A stretch of 64,000 nucleotides of DNA, from contig NZ_CP037858.1 in the NCBI RefSeq assembly GCF_006974125.1, forward strand, positions 3,410,001 to 3,474,000, written 5' to 3'. How positions within the stretch are numbered: position 1 is the stretch's first letter; every line of letters begins with the position of its first letter. This DNA is from Stenotrophomonas maltophilia (GTDB taxonomy: Bacteria > Pseudomonadota > Gammaproteobacteria > Xanthomonadales > Xanthomonadaceae). A model generated the notes under the pieces. That model ran no database searches, was not told where the DNA came from, and saw only the letters and a list, made by a program, of their open reading frames with translations. Of this stretch, positions 8,508 through 16,031 are shown piece after piece. Made by a program: the position numbers and the translations under genes.

Positions 8508-9401
8508 TCAACGAAGGGTGCCGCTGGCCGCAGTGCGCAGCGCCTGGGTGATGTGCTGCAGCGTGCTTGAACGCACGGCGGCATGCTGCCAGTACAGCGG
8601 CACATCGAGCCAGCGGCGGGGTTCCAGTACCACCACGCGGCCGGCGCGCACGGCGGGCGCGACCAGCGTTTCCGGGGCCATGCCCCAGCCGAGTCCGCAC
8701 GCGGCGGCCTCGACGAAGCCGGTGGAGGAGGGCAGGTAGTGTAGCGGCGGCTGCAGGCGCGCGCGGGTCAGGCGCCGCACGAAGCGCCATTGCAGTTCAT
8801 CTTTGCGGTTGAACACCAGCATCGGTGCGCGCGCCAGTGCCGCGGCCTGCATGCCGTCGCTGAAGTAATGACGCGCGAAGCCGGGAGAGGCGATGGCGTG
8901 GTAACGCATCGCGCCAAGCGGGTGCACGTTGCAGCCCTTCACCGGTTGGCTTTCGGCGGTGACCGCGCCGAGCACGCTGCCATCGCGCAGCAGCTGCAGG
9001 GTGTGGTCCTGGTCGTCCATGCGCAGGTCGAACAGATAGCCATGGCGCTGGTGCAGGTCGGCGATGGCCGGCACGAACCAGGTGTCGAGCGAGTCGTCGT
9101 TGACCGCCAGCGGGATTGGCGTGCGCGCGGCGTCACTGCCGCGTTCGGGCAGCAGTTCGGCCACTGCCTCGGCCTCCAGCGCCTGCATCGGCCGCACACG
9201 GCGCAGCAGTGCCTCACCGGCGGCGGTGGGCCGGCACGGTGCCTGGCGCACCACCAGCACCTGGCCAAGCCGGTCCTCCAGGGCCTTGATCCGCTGCGAC
9301 AGTGCCGACGGGCTGATCGACAGCCGGCGTGCGGCGGCCTCGAAGCTGCCTTCTTCCAGCACTGCAGCAAATGCGGACAGTTGCGGATGTACCAGGTCCA
9401 C
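8508..9401 (-). CDS. LysR-family regulator of ArgP/LysG type
   Basis: A regulator of 297 residues with an N-terminal winged helix-turn-helix (ARRLSISPSALSQRIKALED at about 25-44) and a LysR effector-binding domain. ArgP/LysG proteins sense lysine or arginine and activate the adjacent basic-amino-acid exporter, and here a LysE-family exporter is transcribed divergently from 9508. The start is a GTG at 9401 with AGAGGTG about five bases upstream. The 106-base intergenic region should hold both promoters and the binding site; it is AT-richer than its surroundings. The TolC operon lies in the same direction upstream in the window but has its own start region, so co-regulation is not implied. Confidence 0.9.
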   Translation of the reverse strand: MDLVHPQLSAFAAVLEEGSFEAAARRLSISPSALSQRIKALEDRLGQVLVVRQAPCRPTAAGEALLRRVRPMQALEAEAVAELLPERGSDAARTPIPLAVNDDSLDTWFVPAIADLHQRHGYLFDLRMDDQDHTLQLLRDGSVLGAVTAESQPVKGCNVHPLGAMRYHAIASPGFARHYFSDGMQAAALARAPMLVFNRKDELQWRFVRRLTRARLQPPLHYLPSSTGFVEAAACGLGWGMAPETLVAPAVRAGRVVVLEPRRWLDVPLYWQHAAVRSSTLQHITQALRTAASGTLR

Positions 9402-9507
9402 ACCGGCACCTCTTCAGTATTTCTGCACAGGATAAAGAAAAATCAGTTTGTCTTAACGTGTCCGTTGGCCGCACCCTGCGCGTCCCCCCGCTGCCTGGCC
9501 TGTCCCG

Positions 9508-10122
9508 ATGTGGATTGCTGCTACCGCCGCCGGCCTGTTCGCAGGTGCCGGCCTGATCATCGCCATCGGCGCGCAGAACGCCTTCGTGCTGCGCCAGGGC
9601 CTGCAGCAGCGCCATGTGGGGAGGGTAGTGCTGGCTTGCGCAGGTGCGGACATCGCGCTGATCCTTGCCGGCGTTGGCGGCATGGGTGCGCTGGTGCTGC
9701 AGTGGCCGCTGCTGCTGCAGGTGCTGCGTTTCGGTGGCGCGGCATTCCTGCTCTGGTATGGCCTGCAGGCCGGGCTGCGCGCGTGGCGAGGTGGCAGTGC
9801 ACTGGCGGCGGGTGACGTGGACGGTGGCGATCGACGGCAGGTGCTGCTGACCTGCCTGGCCTTCACCCTGCTCAATCCGCACGTCTATCTGGACACCGTG
9901 GTGCTGCTGGGCAGCCTGTCCACGCGCTATCCGGGCGATCTGCGCTGGGCGTTTGCTGCCGGCGCCTGCGCAGCCAGCGTCATCTGGTTCTGCACGCTGG
10001 GCTATGGCGCGCGCCTGTTGCAGCCGGTGTTCCGCAGGCCGTCTGCGTGGCGGGTGCTGGATGCTGGCGTGGCGATGTTCATGTTCTGCCTTGCGACGTT
10101 GTTGCTGTTGCGCCCGCTCTAG
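9508..10122 (+). CDS. LysE/ArgO-family amino acid exporter
   Basis: An inner-membrane protein of 204 residues with about six membrane helices. Conserved LysE features are GAQNAFVLRQGL near the N-terminus and FTLLNPHVYLDTVVLLG in the middle, including the NPxxxxD pattern of the family. Members export lysine or arginine. The divergent ArgP-like regulator makes a basic amino acid the most likely substrate; arginine versus lysine cannot be decided. The 3' end overlaps the convergent methionine aminopeptidase gene by four bases. Confidence 0.92.
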   Translation: MWIAATAAGLFAGAGLIIAIGAQNAFVLRQGLQQRHVGRVVLACAGADIALILAGVGGMGALVLQWPLLLQVLRFGGAAFLLWYGLQAGLRAWRGGSALAAGDVDGGDRRQVLLTCLAFTLLNPHVYLDTVVLLGSLSTRYPGDLRWAFAAGACAASVIWFCTLGYGARLLQPVFRRPSAWRVLDAGVAMFMFCLATLLLLRPL

Positions 10123-10907
10123 GCGGCATCCACTGCGCACAACGGCGTCTCGCCTGGGCGCAGGGTCAGTACGCGCACGCCGCTGCCGGTGACCGCGACG
10201 GTATGCTCGAACTGCGCCGACAGCTTGCCGTCGCGCGTGTAGACCGGCCATTCGTCCGGCTGCTGGCGGATGGCCGGCTTGCCCTGGTTGAGCATCGGCT
10301 CGATGGTGAACACCATCCCTGCTTCCAGCACCATGCCGGTGTTGGGATGCCCGTAGTGCAGGATCTGCGGTTCCTCGTGCATCTCCTGGCCGATGCCGTG
10401 GCCGCAGTACTCCTTCACCACGCTGTAGCCGTGGCTGCGTGCGTGGCGGGCGATGGCATGGCCGATATCGCCCAGGCGTGCACCGGGGCGCACCACAGCG
10501 ATGCCTTTCCACATCGCCTGGTAGGCGGTCTGCACCAGCCTGCGCGCGGCGTAGTCGACCTCGCCGACCAGGTAGGTGGTGCTGGAGTCGGCGATGTAGC
10601 CGTTCTTTTCCAGGGTGATGTCGAGGTTGACGATCTGGCCGTTGCGCAGCACGTCGGTGGCACTGGGTACGCCGTGGCAGATCACGTTGTCGATCGAAGT
10701 GTTGAGCACATACGGGAAGCCGTACTGGCCCTTGCTGGCCGGCCGTGCCTGCAGCTCATCGACGATCATGCGCTCGACGAATTCGTTGATCTCCATCGTG
10801 CTGCGGCCCTGCAGCGGCAGCTGGTCGAGCGCGGCGAACACCTGCGCCAGCAGGCGCCCGGATTCGGCCATCAACGCGATCTCGTCGGGGCGCTTGATGA
10901 TGCCCAT
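10119..10907 (-). CDS. map: Type I methionine aminopeptidase, coupled to a ParD-like gene
   Basis: A protein of 262 residues that removes N-terminal methionine from proteins. All metal-ligand and active-site positions are present: His in VICHGVP, Asp in NLDITLEKNG, Asp in YIADSS, His in CGHGIGQ, His in EEPQILHYG, Glu in FTIEPM, Trp in DEWPV and Glu in AQFEHT. The second metal-site context (GYIADSSTTYLVG) differs from the usual GDTSKMF pattern of housekeeping enzymes. Together with its genomic position away from rpsB, this suggests an accessory second MetAP. It starts four bases after the stop of the ParD-like gene, so the two are almost certainly co-translated. Confidence 0.93.
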   Translation of the reverse strand: MGIIKRPDEIALMAESGRLLAQVFAALDQLPLQGRSTMEINEFVERMIVDELQARPASKGQYGFPYVLNTSIDNVICHGVPSATDVLRNGQIVNLDITLEKNGYIADSSTTYLVGEVDYAARRLVQTAYQAMWKGIAVVRPGARLGDIGHAIARHARSHGYSVVKEYCGHGIGQEMHEEPQILHYGHPNTGMVLEAGMVFTIEPMLNQGKPAIRQQPDEWPVYTRDGKLSAQFEHTVAVTGSGVRVLTLRPGETPLCAVDAA

Positions 10908-10911
10908 CGGC

Positions 10912-11124
10912 TCAGACCTGGCCCGGCGGCAGCAGCGGCGGCTGCACGCCGGCCGCGCGCAGCTCGCTGGCGACGATGTCCTGGAAGCTCAGCGTCGGGT
11001 TCATCTCGCACAGCATGCCGACCCGGATCCAGAAGTTGGCCTGGGCGTTGATCGAACGGCTGGAGACGGTGCAGGCACGGCGCAGCTGGTCGTGCAGGGT
11101 GTCATCGATGTTGACGATGCCCAT
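10912..11124 (-). CDS. ParD-like antitoxin-family protein
   Basis: A protein of 70 residues beginning MGIVNIDDTLHDQLRRAC, with the short beta strand and two helices of ribbon-helix-helix regulators, and a C-terminal helix (LSFQDIVASELRAAG). It matches the ParD_like family (putative antitoxins of type II systems). No ParE/RelE toxin lies beside it; its partner in the operon is the methionine aminopeptidase. I chose the ATG at 11124 because AGGA lies about seven bases upstream; the open frame further upstream runs through the operator palindrome. That palindrome (11143-11174) sits about 18 bases upstream of the start and suits autoregulation by an RHH dimer pair. Confidence 0.85.
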   Translation of the reverse strand: MGIVNIDDTLHDQLRRACTVSSRSINAQANFWIRVGMLCEMNPTLSFQDIVASELRAAGVQPPLLPPGQV

Positions 11125-11142
11125 GGGCGGTCCTGGTGGATT

Positions 11143-11174
11143 GGATATACGAAGCATATATGTTCCGTATATCC
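11143..11174. promoter_or_regulatory. Operator-like palindrome of the ParD-like/map operon
   Basis: GGATATACG (11143-11151) and CGTATATCC (11166-11174) are perfect 9-base inverted arms. The 14-base spacer itself centres on CATATATG. The site ends about 19 bases upstream of the ParD-like start codon. It is strikingly AT-rich for this genome and is where an autorepressor would bind. Confidence 0.7.
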
Positions 11175-11192
11175 GCCTCAAGTCCGTCCGAT

Positions 11193-11552
11193 TCAGTCCA
11201 TGTGGGTGGCAAAGCGCAGGCGGTTGCCGTCGGGGTCGCGCAGCAACATCTCGCGGCTGCCCCACTCGGTGTCATGCGGGGGCTGCTCGATCGGCACGTT
11301 GGCCGCACTGAAGGCGCGGTGCAGGCTGTCGACGTCGTCGACAATGAAATACACCGCACCGCCGACCTCGCAGTCGCCGCTGTGCTCGGTGAGGAAGAGC
11401 GTCTGGCCGTCGCGGGTGAGCTGGGCGAACAGGGGGAAGCCGGGTTCGAAGCGGTGTTCCCAGTCGACCACGAAACCCAGCCCCTGCACGTAGAACGGCA
11501 GGGTGGTATCGGCGTGGCGCATGCGCAGCTGCGGGATGACGGTCTGGGGCAT
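11193..11552 (-). CDS. VOC/glyoxalase-superfamily protein, bleomycin-resistance-like
   Basis: A protein of 119 residues with the single paired beta-alpha-beta-beta-beta modules of the vicinal-oxygen-chelate fold. Diagnostic parts are an N-terminal PQLRMRHADTTLPFYVQGLG, a central VYFIVDDVDSLHRAF, and a C-terminal WGSREMLLRDPDGNRLRF. Members are either metal enzymes or drug-sequestering proteins; the pattern is closest to the bleomycin-binding/glyoxalase-like group, and the actual ligand cannot be told. It stands alone between the ParD-like operon and a SMAG repeat array, and has no obvious link to either. Confidence 0.85.
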   Translation of the reverse strand: MPQTVIPQLRMRHADTTLPFYVQGLGFVVDWEHRFEPGFPLFAQLTRDGQTLFLTEHSGDCEVGGAVYFIVDDVDSLHRAFSAANVPIEQPPHDTEWGSREMLLRDPDGNRLRFATHMD

Positions 11553-11580
11553 GGCGAGAGCTCCGGGACGGGAGTCCAGT

Positions 11581-11687
11581 GTAGTGCCGGCCGCTGGCCG
11601 GCATTGGTCTGGTAGATGCCAACCTTGGTTGGCATTGCCGGCCAGCGGCCGGCACTACCGAAGCCATGCCGGCCAGCGGCCGGCACC
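11581..11687. repeat. SMAG palindrome array
   Basis: Four GTAG-type units in 107 bases: one beginning GTAGTGCCGGCCGCTGGCCG at 11581, one at 11612 (GTAGATGCCAACC, paired with GGTTGGCAT), an inverted unit at 11636-11658 ending CTAC, and a half unit at 11666-11687. The array stops five bases before the ureohydrolase-like stop codon. Confidence 0.85.
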
Positions 11688-11692
11688 AGCGC

Positions 11693-12577
11693 TCAACCGG
11701 CCGTCGGTACCGCGGCCATCGCCGCCAGCAGTTCGCGGTTCACCTGCTGGTGCCGGGCCTGCCAGGCGGGAAGATCATCGGCGCTGATATCCGGCTGGCC
11801 ATCCAGCGACGACAGCCAGCGCTTGAAGCGGCTCTGGTAGTTGGCCAGCGACACCTCGCCGGTGATATCACTGCCGACCAGGCCGCCGGCACGCAGCGCT
11901 TCGATCACCACCAGCGCGTCTTCCAGCTGGAAACGGCCCTGGTCCCAGTTGCTGCGGGCGACGTCCTCGGCGAACACATCCTTGTCGATCGACAGGTAGG
12001 TCGGTTGCGGCGACTTGGCCTGTTCGGCAGCGAACGCGGCAACCAGTGCCTCCGGGTGCTCGAAGCGTCGGAATGCACGGCCCATGCCGAGGCGGTGGCC
12101 CCAGCCGACATCCACGTCCATGCACCAGTACGTCAGGCGGCCGCCCAGCAGCGGGCGCCAGTGGTTCTCCCAGGCATGGCCGAGGCCGATGTCGCTGGAG
12201 GTGATGCCGAGCACATGGATGTGCGAGATCTGCGGCAGCTTGCTGGCGGCATTCATCCATGAACCGCAATGCATGCCGAACGGAAAACGCATGTTGTCCG
12301 GATGGTTGTCCAGCACCACCAGCTGGAACGGCGCCTGTGCACGCATGCGGCGCAGCAGCGGCAGGCTGAGATGGTGGAAGTCACCACTGCCGAGCATGAC
12401 CGTGCCGGGTTGCGCGGGCAGCGACGCGAGCACTTCGGCGCCGAAGCGATCCAGGGTGCTGTTGCTGCAGGCGAAGCGCAGCGGGTCGTGCCACTGCGGC
12501 AGCGCCAGGGTCTGTGCCTGGGGCAGTGGCAGCACACCACCGTCCAGGTCGAGGATCAGCGGGGAACGCAACGGCAT
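11693..12577 (-). CDS. Arginase/ureohydrolase-superfamily protein
   Basis: A protein of 294 residues with ureohydrolase-like metal motifs: GSGDFHH (for GGDHS), LDNHPDN (for DAHxD) and SIDKDVFAED (for SxDxDxxDP). The first and last motifs are degenerate: the His is displaced and the final Asp-Pro is Ala-Glu. The enzyme may therefore act on an unusual guanidino or amidino substrate, or have lost hydrolase activity. It is the last gene of a tight block with the FemAB/GNAT-like gene (gap of three bases) and the class III aminotransferase, which points to a shared pathway around amino compounds rather than arginine breakdown. Confidence 0.8.
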   Translation of the reverse strand: MPLRSPLILDLDGGVLPLPQAQTLALPQWHDPLRFACSNSTLDRFGAEVLASLPAQPGTVMLGSGDFHHLSLPLLRRMRAQAPFQLVVLDNHPDNMRFPFGMHCGSWMNAASKLPQISHIHVLGITSSDIGLGHAWENHWRPLLGGRLTYWCMDVDVGWGHRLGMGRAFRRFEHPEALVAAFAAEQAKSPQPTYLSIDKDVFAEDVARSNWDQGRFQLEDALVVIEALRAGGLVGSDITGEVSLANYQSRFKRWLSSLDGQPDISADDLPAWQARHQQVNRELLAAMAAVPTAG

Positions 12578-12580
12578 CGC

Positions 12581-13672
12581 TCAGCCGCCTCCATCAGGTT
12601 CGCCCTGCAGGTACGGGGCCAGGCGGCGCAGGGCGGCACGCAGCAGCGGGGAGCGTGCGTGGATCGCGTGCCGGGTGGAGGTGAAGCGGGCGCCCAGCTC
12701 GGCTTTGATCCGCGAGTCAGTCCAGCCGGCCACATAGTGGCTCAGGCCGTGCTGCAGCGCGTACTCAAGGTTGTGCATCCAGCTGACCGCGTACAGGTTG
12801 TGCTCGCGCGACTGCGGATAGGCCAGCCCGATGTACTTGTCCACCAGCTTTCCGGCGTGGATGTAGCACAGGTTCCAGCCGATCAGCTGGCCCTGGTGGC
12901 GATACAGGAACATCCGTCCCTGGCCCTGGCTGTCGGCCAGCAGATGCTGGAAGTAGGGCAGGCCGAGCTGGTCGAAATGCACCGCGCTCTGCGCGAACAC
13001 GCCCAGGTACAGCGCATGCAGTTCGGCCTGCAGCTGCGGGTCGGCCAGGGCCGGATCACCGGTGGCGATGCAGTCGATCTGCAGGTCATCACGCGAGCGC
13101 AGCTTGCGCCGGATGTTCTTGCGGCGCGAGGACGACAGGCGGCCGAGATAGCCGTCGAGCGAATCGAAATCGATCGCCACCCAGGCCAATGGCATGCCTT
13201 CCAGTTCGACGAAGCCGCGTTCCAGCAGCGCCTGCAGGAAGGCGCCGCTGTGTGCATTGGCGGCGTCGTCCAGCAGCGGTGAATCGATCGCCAGGTCCTT
13301 GACCACCAGCAGGCGCGTATCGCCGATCGCGTGACGCGTCACGTCCTCGGCCAGAGCCTCCGGTGCCACGTGCGCCGGCAACGGGGTGTACTCGGTGCTG
13401 GTGGCACCGATGAAGCGGGTCTTCCAGGTGATCCATGGCCGCCACAGGCGCGACAGCGGCAGGCCGACCAACTTGCCGCGCAGCCCGTCATCCATCGTCG
13501 TGGTCAGGTCCAGCGGCGCACGGAAGGTCGGTAGGCCGCTGGGAAGGCGGCCTGCCTCGAATCCGAGCGGCGGGTGGGCCAGGAAGCCCTCCAGCAGCGC
13601 GGCCGGTTCCAGCGCGGTGCTGGATGCACGTGACGTCATGTCCATCGGCACGGGAACCGGCAGCGCATCCAA
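12581..13672 (-). CDS. FemAB/GNAT-like (BioF2-type) acyltransferase
   Basis: A protein of 363 residues. The C-terminal half carries the GNAT-fold pattern of the BioF2-like/Acetyltransf_6 family: SSSRRKNIRRKLR, then GRMFLYRHQGQLIGWNLCY and the closing KAELGARFTSTR. Such proteins transfer acyl or aminoacyl groups to amines. The start is uncertain: a TTG at 13672 has AGGG upstream and lies two bases after the aminotransferase stop, while an ATG at 13645 (MDMTSR) is the nearest ATG. It is sandwiched between a class III aminotransferase and a ureohydrolase-like gene, so its acceptor may be the amine these enzymes make. Confidence 0.75.
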   Translation of the reverse strand: MDALPVPVPMDMTSRASSTALEPAALLEGFLAHPPLGFEAGRLPSGLPTFRAPLDLTTTMDDGLRGKLVGLPLSRLWRPWITWKTRFIGATSTEYTPLPAHVAPEALAEDVTRHAIGDTRLLVVKDLAIDSPLLDDAANAHSGAFLQALLERGFVELEGMPLAWVAIDFDSLDGYLGRLSSSRRKNIRRKLRSRDDLQIDCIATGDPALADPQLQAELHALYLGVFAQSAVHFDQLGLPYFQHLLADSQGQGRMFLYRHQGQLIGWNLCYIHAGKLVDKYIGLAYPQSREHNLYAVSWMHNLEYALQHGLSHYVAGWTDSRIKAELGARFTSTRHAIHARSPLLRAALRRLAPYLQGEPDGGG

Positions 13673-13674
13673 CC

Positions 13675-15075
13675 TCAGCCCTTGGCCTTGGTCAGTGCCT
13701 GGTCGAGCAGGGTGATCGCCAGGTCGATCTCTTCGTAGCTGATGTCCAGCGACGGCGCGAAGGTGATCACGTTCTTGTACCAGCCACCCACGTCGAGCAC
13801 GAGGCCCATGCGCTTGCCGTCGTGCAGGAGGTCACCGGCCAGGCCGATGTCGACCATGCGGTCCAGCAGTTCCTTGTTCGGGGTGTAGCCGTCGGTCTGG
13901 CAGATCTCGGCGCGCAGGGCCAGGCCCAGGCCGTCGACGTCGCCGATTTCCGGGTGACGCTTCTGCAGGCCACGCAGGCCGTCGAGGAAGTACGCGCCCT
14001 TTTCCGGCACGGTGCGCTCGTAGTCCATTTCCTTGCCCAGCTTCAGTACTTCCAGGCCCAGGCGGGTGCCCAGCGGGTTGGAGTTGAAGGTGGAGTGGGT
14101 GGAACCTGGCGGGAACACGGTCGGGTTGATCAGTTCTTCGCGCGCCCACAGGCCCGACAGCGGGTTCAGGCCGTTGGTCAGCGCTTTGCCGAACACCAGC
14201 ACGTCCGGGGTCACGCCGAAGTGCTCGATGGCCCACAGCTTGCCGGTGCGCCAGAAGCCCATCTGGATTTCATCGACGACCATCAGGATGCCGTACTTGT
14301 CCAGCACGCGCTTGAGGCCGGTGAAGAAGTTGCGCGGCGGGATGACATAGCCGCCGGTGCCCTGGATCGGCTCGACGTAGAACGCAGCGTACTCGGCCTG
14401 GCCGACCTTGGGATCCCACACGCCGTTGTATTCGCTTTCGAACAGGCGTTCGAACTGCCATACGCAGTGGTCGGAGTATTCGTCCGGGGTCATGCCCTTC
14501 GGGCGACGGAAGGGGTACGGGAACGGGATGAACATCGCGCGCTCGCCGAAGTGGCCGTAGCGGCGGCGGTAGCGGTAGCTGGAGGTGATCGACGAGGCAC
14601 CCAGGGTACGGCCGTGGTAGCCGCCTTCGAAGGCGAACATCAGGCTCTTGCCGCCACGCGCGTTGCGCACGATCTTCAGCGAGTCTTCAATGGCCTGCGC
14701 GCCGCCCACGTTGAAGTGCACGCGGCCATCGAGGCCGAACTTCTCATGCATATCCACGGCAATGGTCTTGGCCAGCTGCACGCGGGTCGGGTGCAGGTAC
14801 TGGCTGGCGACCTGCGGCAGGGTGTCGATCTGGTCCTTCAGCGCGTCGTTCAGGCGCTTGTTGCTGTAGCCGAAGTTGCAGGCCGAGTACCACATCTGCA
14901 GGTCGAGGTAGGGCACGCCCGCACCGTCGAACATGTAGCTGCCTTCGCCGCGCTGGAAGATCTTCGGCGGGTCGACGTAGTGGACGGTGTCGCCGAAGGA
15001 GCTGTAGCGGGCTTCGTCGGCCAGCAGCTGCGCATCGGAGGCAGCGGCGTCGGCATTCTTGTCAAAAATGTTCAT
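13675..15075 (-). CDS. Class III PLP-dependent aminotransferase
   Basis: A protein of 466 residues of the aspartate-aminotransferase-family (class III, omega-aminotransferase) type. The cofactor lysine is at about 297 in VLVFGKALTNGLNPLSG. Other signatures are VVDEIQMGF (the Asp that contacts the pyridine ring) and STFNSNPLG. The family moves amino groups from terminal amines of polyamines, diamino acids or beta/gamma amino acids. The ATG at 15075 (MNIFDKNADAAA) is the only convincing start. It lies 65 bases after the HAD phosphatase gene and two bases before the acyltransferase gene, so the four genes 15857-11693 probably form one operon. The substrate cannot be deduced. Confidence 0.88.
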   Translation of the reverse strand: MNIFDKNADAAASDAQLLADEARYSSFGDTVHYVDPPKIFQRGEGSYMFDGAGVPYLDLQMWYSACNFGYSNKRLNDALKDQIDTLPQVASQYLHPTRVQLAKTIAVDMHEKFGLDGRVHFNVGGAQAIEDSLKIVRNARGGKSLMFAFEGGYHGRTLGASSITSSYRYRRRYGHFGERAMFIPFPYPFRRPKGMTPDEYSDHCVWQFERLFESEYNGVWDPKVGQAEYAAFYVEPIQGTGGYVIPPRNFFTGLKRVLDKYGILMVVDEIQMGFWRTGKLWAIEHFGVTPDVLVFGKALTNGLNPLSGLWAREELINPTVFPPGSTHSTFNSNPLGTRLGLEVLKLGKEMDYERTVPEKGAYFLDGLRGLQKRHPEIGDVDGLGLALRAEICQTDGYTPNKELLDRMVDIGLAGDLLHDGKRMGLVLDVGGWYKNVITFAPSLDISYEEIDLAITLLDQALTKAKG

Positions 15076-15140
15076 GCAGTTCGGTTCCGTGAAGGACGTT
15101 CGAAAGGGGGCAACGGGGGAGCGTGGCTGGAAGGGAGTGC

Positions 15141-15857
15141 TCAGGCGGTGGCCAGCAGCAGGGGCGGTACGGCGGGCTGCGGGGTGGCGTCGATGCGACG
15201 TGGCTGCAGCAGGCTGCCATCGAGCAGGCGCGGCAACAGCGCGATGGCATCGTGGAAGGTGTCGATCGCGGCATGCTCGATGCCGGCCTTCGTGCAATGG
15301 GTGATCAGGCGGCGCTTGGCGAATACGAAGTCGGCATCTTCGGACACGCAGAAATCCGAGCTGCCGTCGCCGATCATCAGCACGCGCGGCGCTTCGTTGG
15401 CACGTGCCTGCGCGGCGCAGGTGCACTTGCAGGTGCCACTGCGGCAGCCTTCGGCCTGGTAGGGCGATTCCAGTTCCCAGTGGTCTTCGCACCAGCGCAG
15501 GTGGTTGGCCACCACCGGCAGCCGCGACAGGCCGTGGTTGGCGAGGATGCGGTGGATCGCATAGTCCAGGCCGTCGCTGACGATGCGCAGCGGCAGGCCC
15601 AGCTGCTCGGCGCGGGCGACGAAGGCGACGAAGCCCGGATCGATCTGCACCTGGTCCAGGTGCGCGTCAAGCGTGGCCGGGTCCAGCTTCAGCAGCCGCA
15701 CCTGGCCCTGCATGCATTCACGCGAGCCGATCTTTCCCGCTTTCCACTGGTCTTCCAGTTCCTGCCAGCCCGGCTGGCCGTACTTTTCCAGCAGCGAGTC
15801 GATGACATCTTCGAGGCTGATGGTGCCATCGAAGTCACACAGGATGCTCCAGTGCAT
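15141..15857 (-). CDS. MtnX-like HAD-IB phosphatase
   Basis: A protein of 238 residues. HAD motifs are present: DFDGTIS (motif I, nucleophile Asp8), IVSDG (motif II), and IGDGSSDFCVS (motif IV). The insert GCRSGTCKCTC resembles the cysteine-rich segment of MtnX-type and related phosphoserine-phosphatase-like enzymes. It would dephosphorylate a small phosphorylated metabolite. No other methionine-salvage genes lie nearby, so the MtnX reaction itself is unlikely; it more likely serves the surrounding aminotransferase cluster. It heads the second half of that cluster, after a 174-base gap. Confidence 0.85.
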   Translation of the reverse strand: MHWSILCDFDGTISLEDVIDSLLEKYGQPGWQELEDQWKAGKIGSRECMQGQVRLLKLDPATLDAHLDQVQIDPGFVAFVARAEQLGLPLRIVSDGLDYAIHRILANHGLSRLPVVANHLRWCEDHWELESPYQAEGCRSGTCKCTCAAQARANEAPRVLMIGDGSSDFCVSEDADFVFAKRRLITHCTKAGIEHAAIDTFHDAIALLPRLLDGSLLQPRRIDATPQPAVPPLLLATA

Positions 15858-15921
15858 GGGCAGGTCCGTCGATGAAAGAAGCGCCCGGCCCGATGCCGGG
15901 GCAGGCTCAATGTAGGTAGGC

Positions 15922-15953
15922 AGCCTTTCTCGTTCCTTTCCTGTTGAAAGGCT
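15922..15953. promoter_or_regulatory. Inverted repeat between the two halves of the amino-metabolite cluster
   Basis: AGCCTTTC (15922-15929) and GAAAGGCT (15946-15953), separated by 16 bases, in the gap between the DegT-type aminotransferase and the HAD phosphatase genes. It could be an operator or a weak terminator. No clear -35/-10 pair stands out. Confidence 0.35.
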
Positions 15954-16031
15954 CTATTGACGGGCTGGGAAAGCGTTCAGGAAGGTGCATGGATGAATGC
16001 GCGGAGCGCAGGCCACGCGTGCACGTACGGG

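Noticed and set aside
15141..15857. Methionine-salvage enzyme MtnX
   Set aside because: Sequence is MtnX-like but no other salvage gene is present, and the surrounding genes point to a different pathway.
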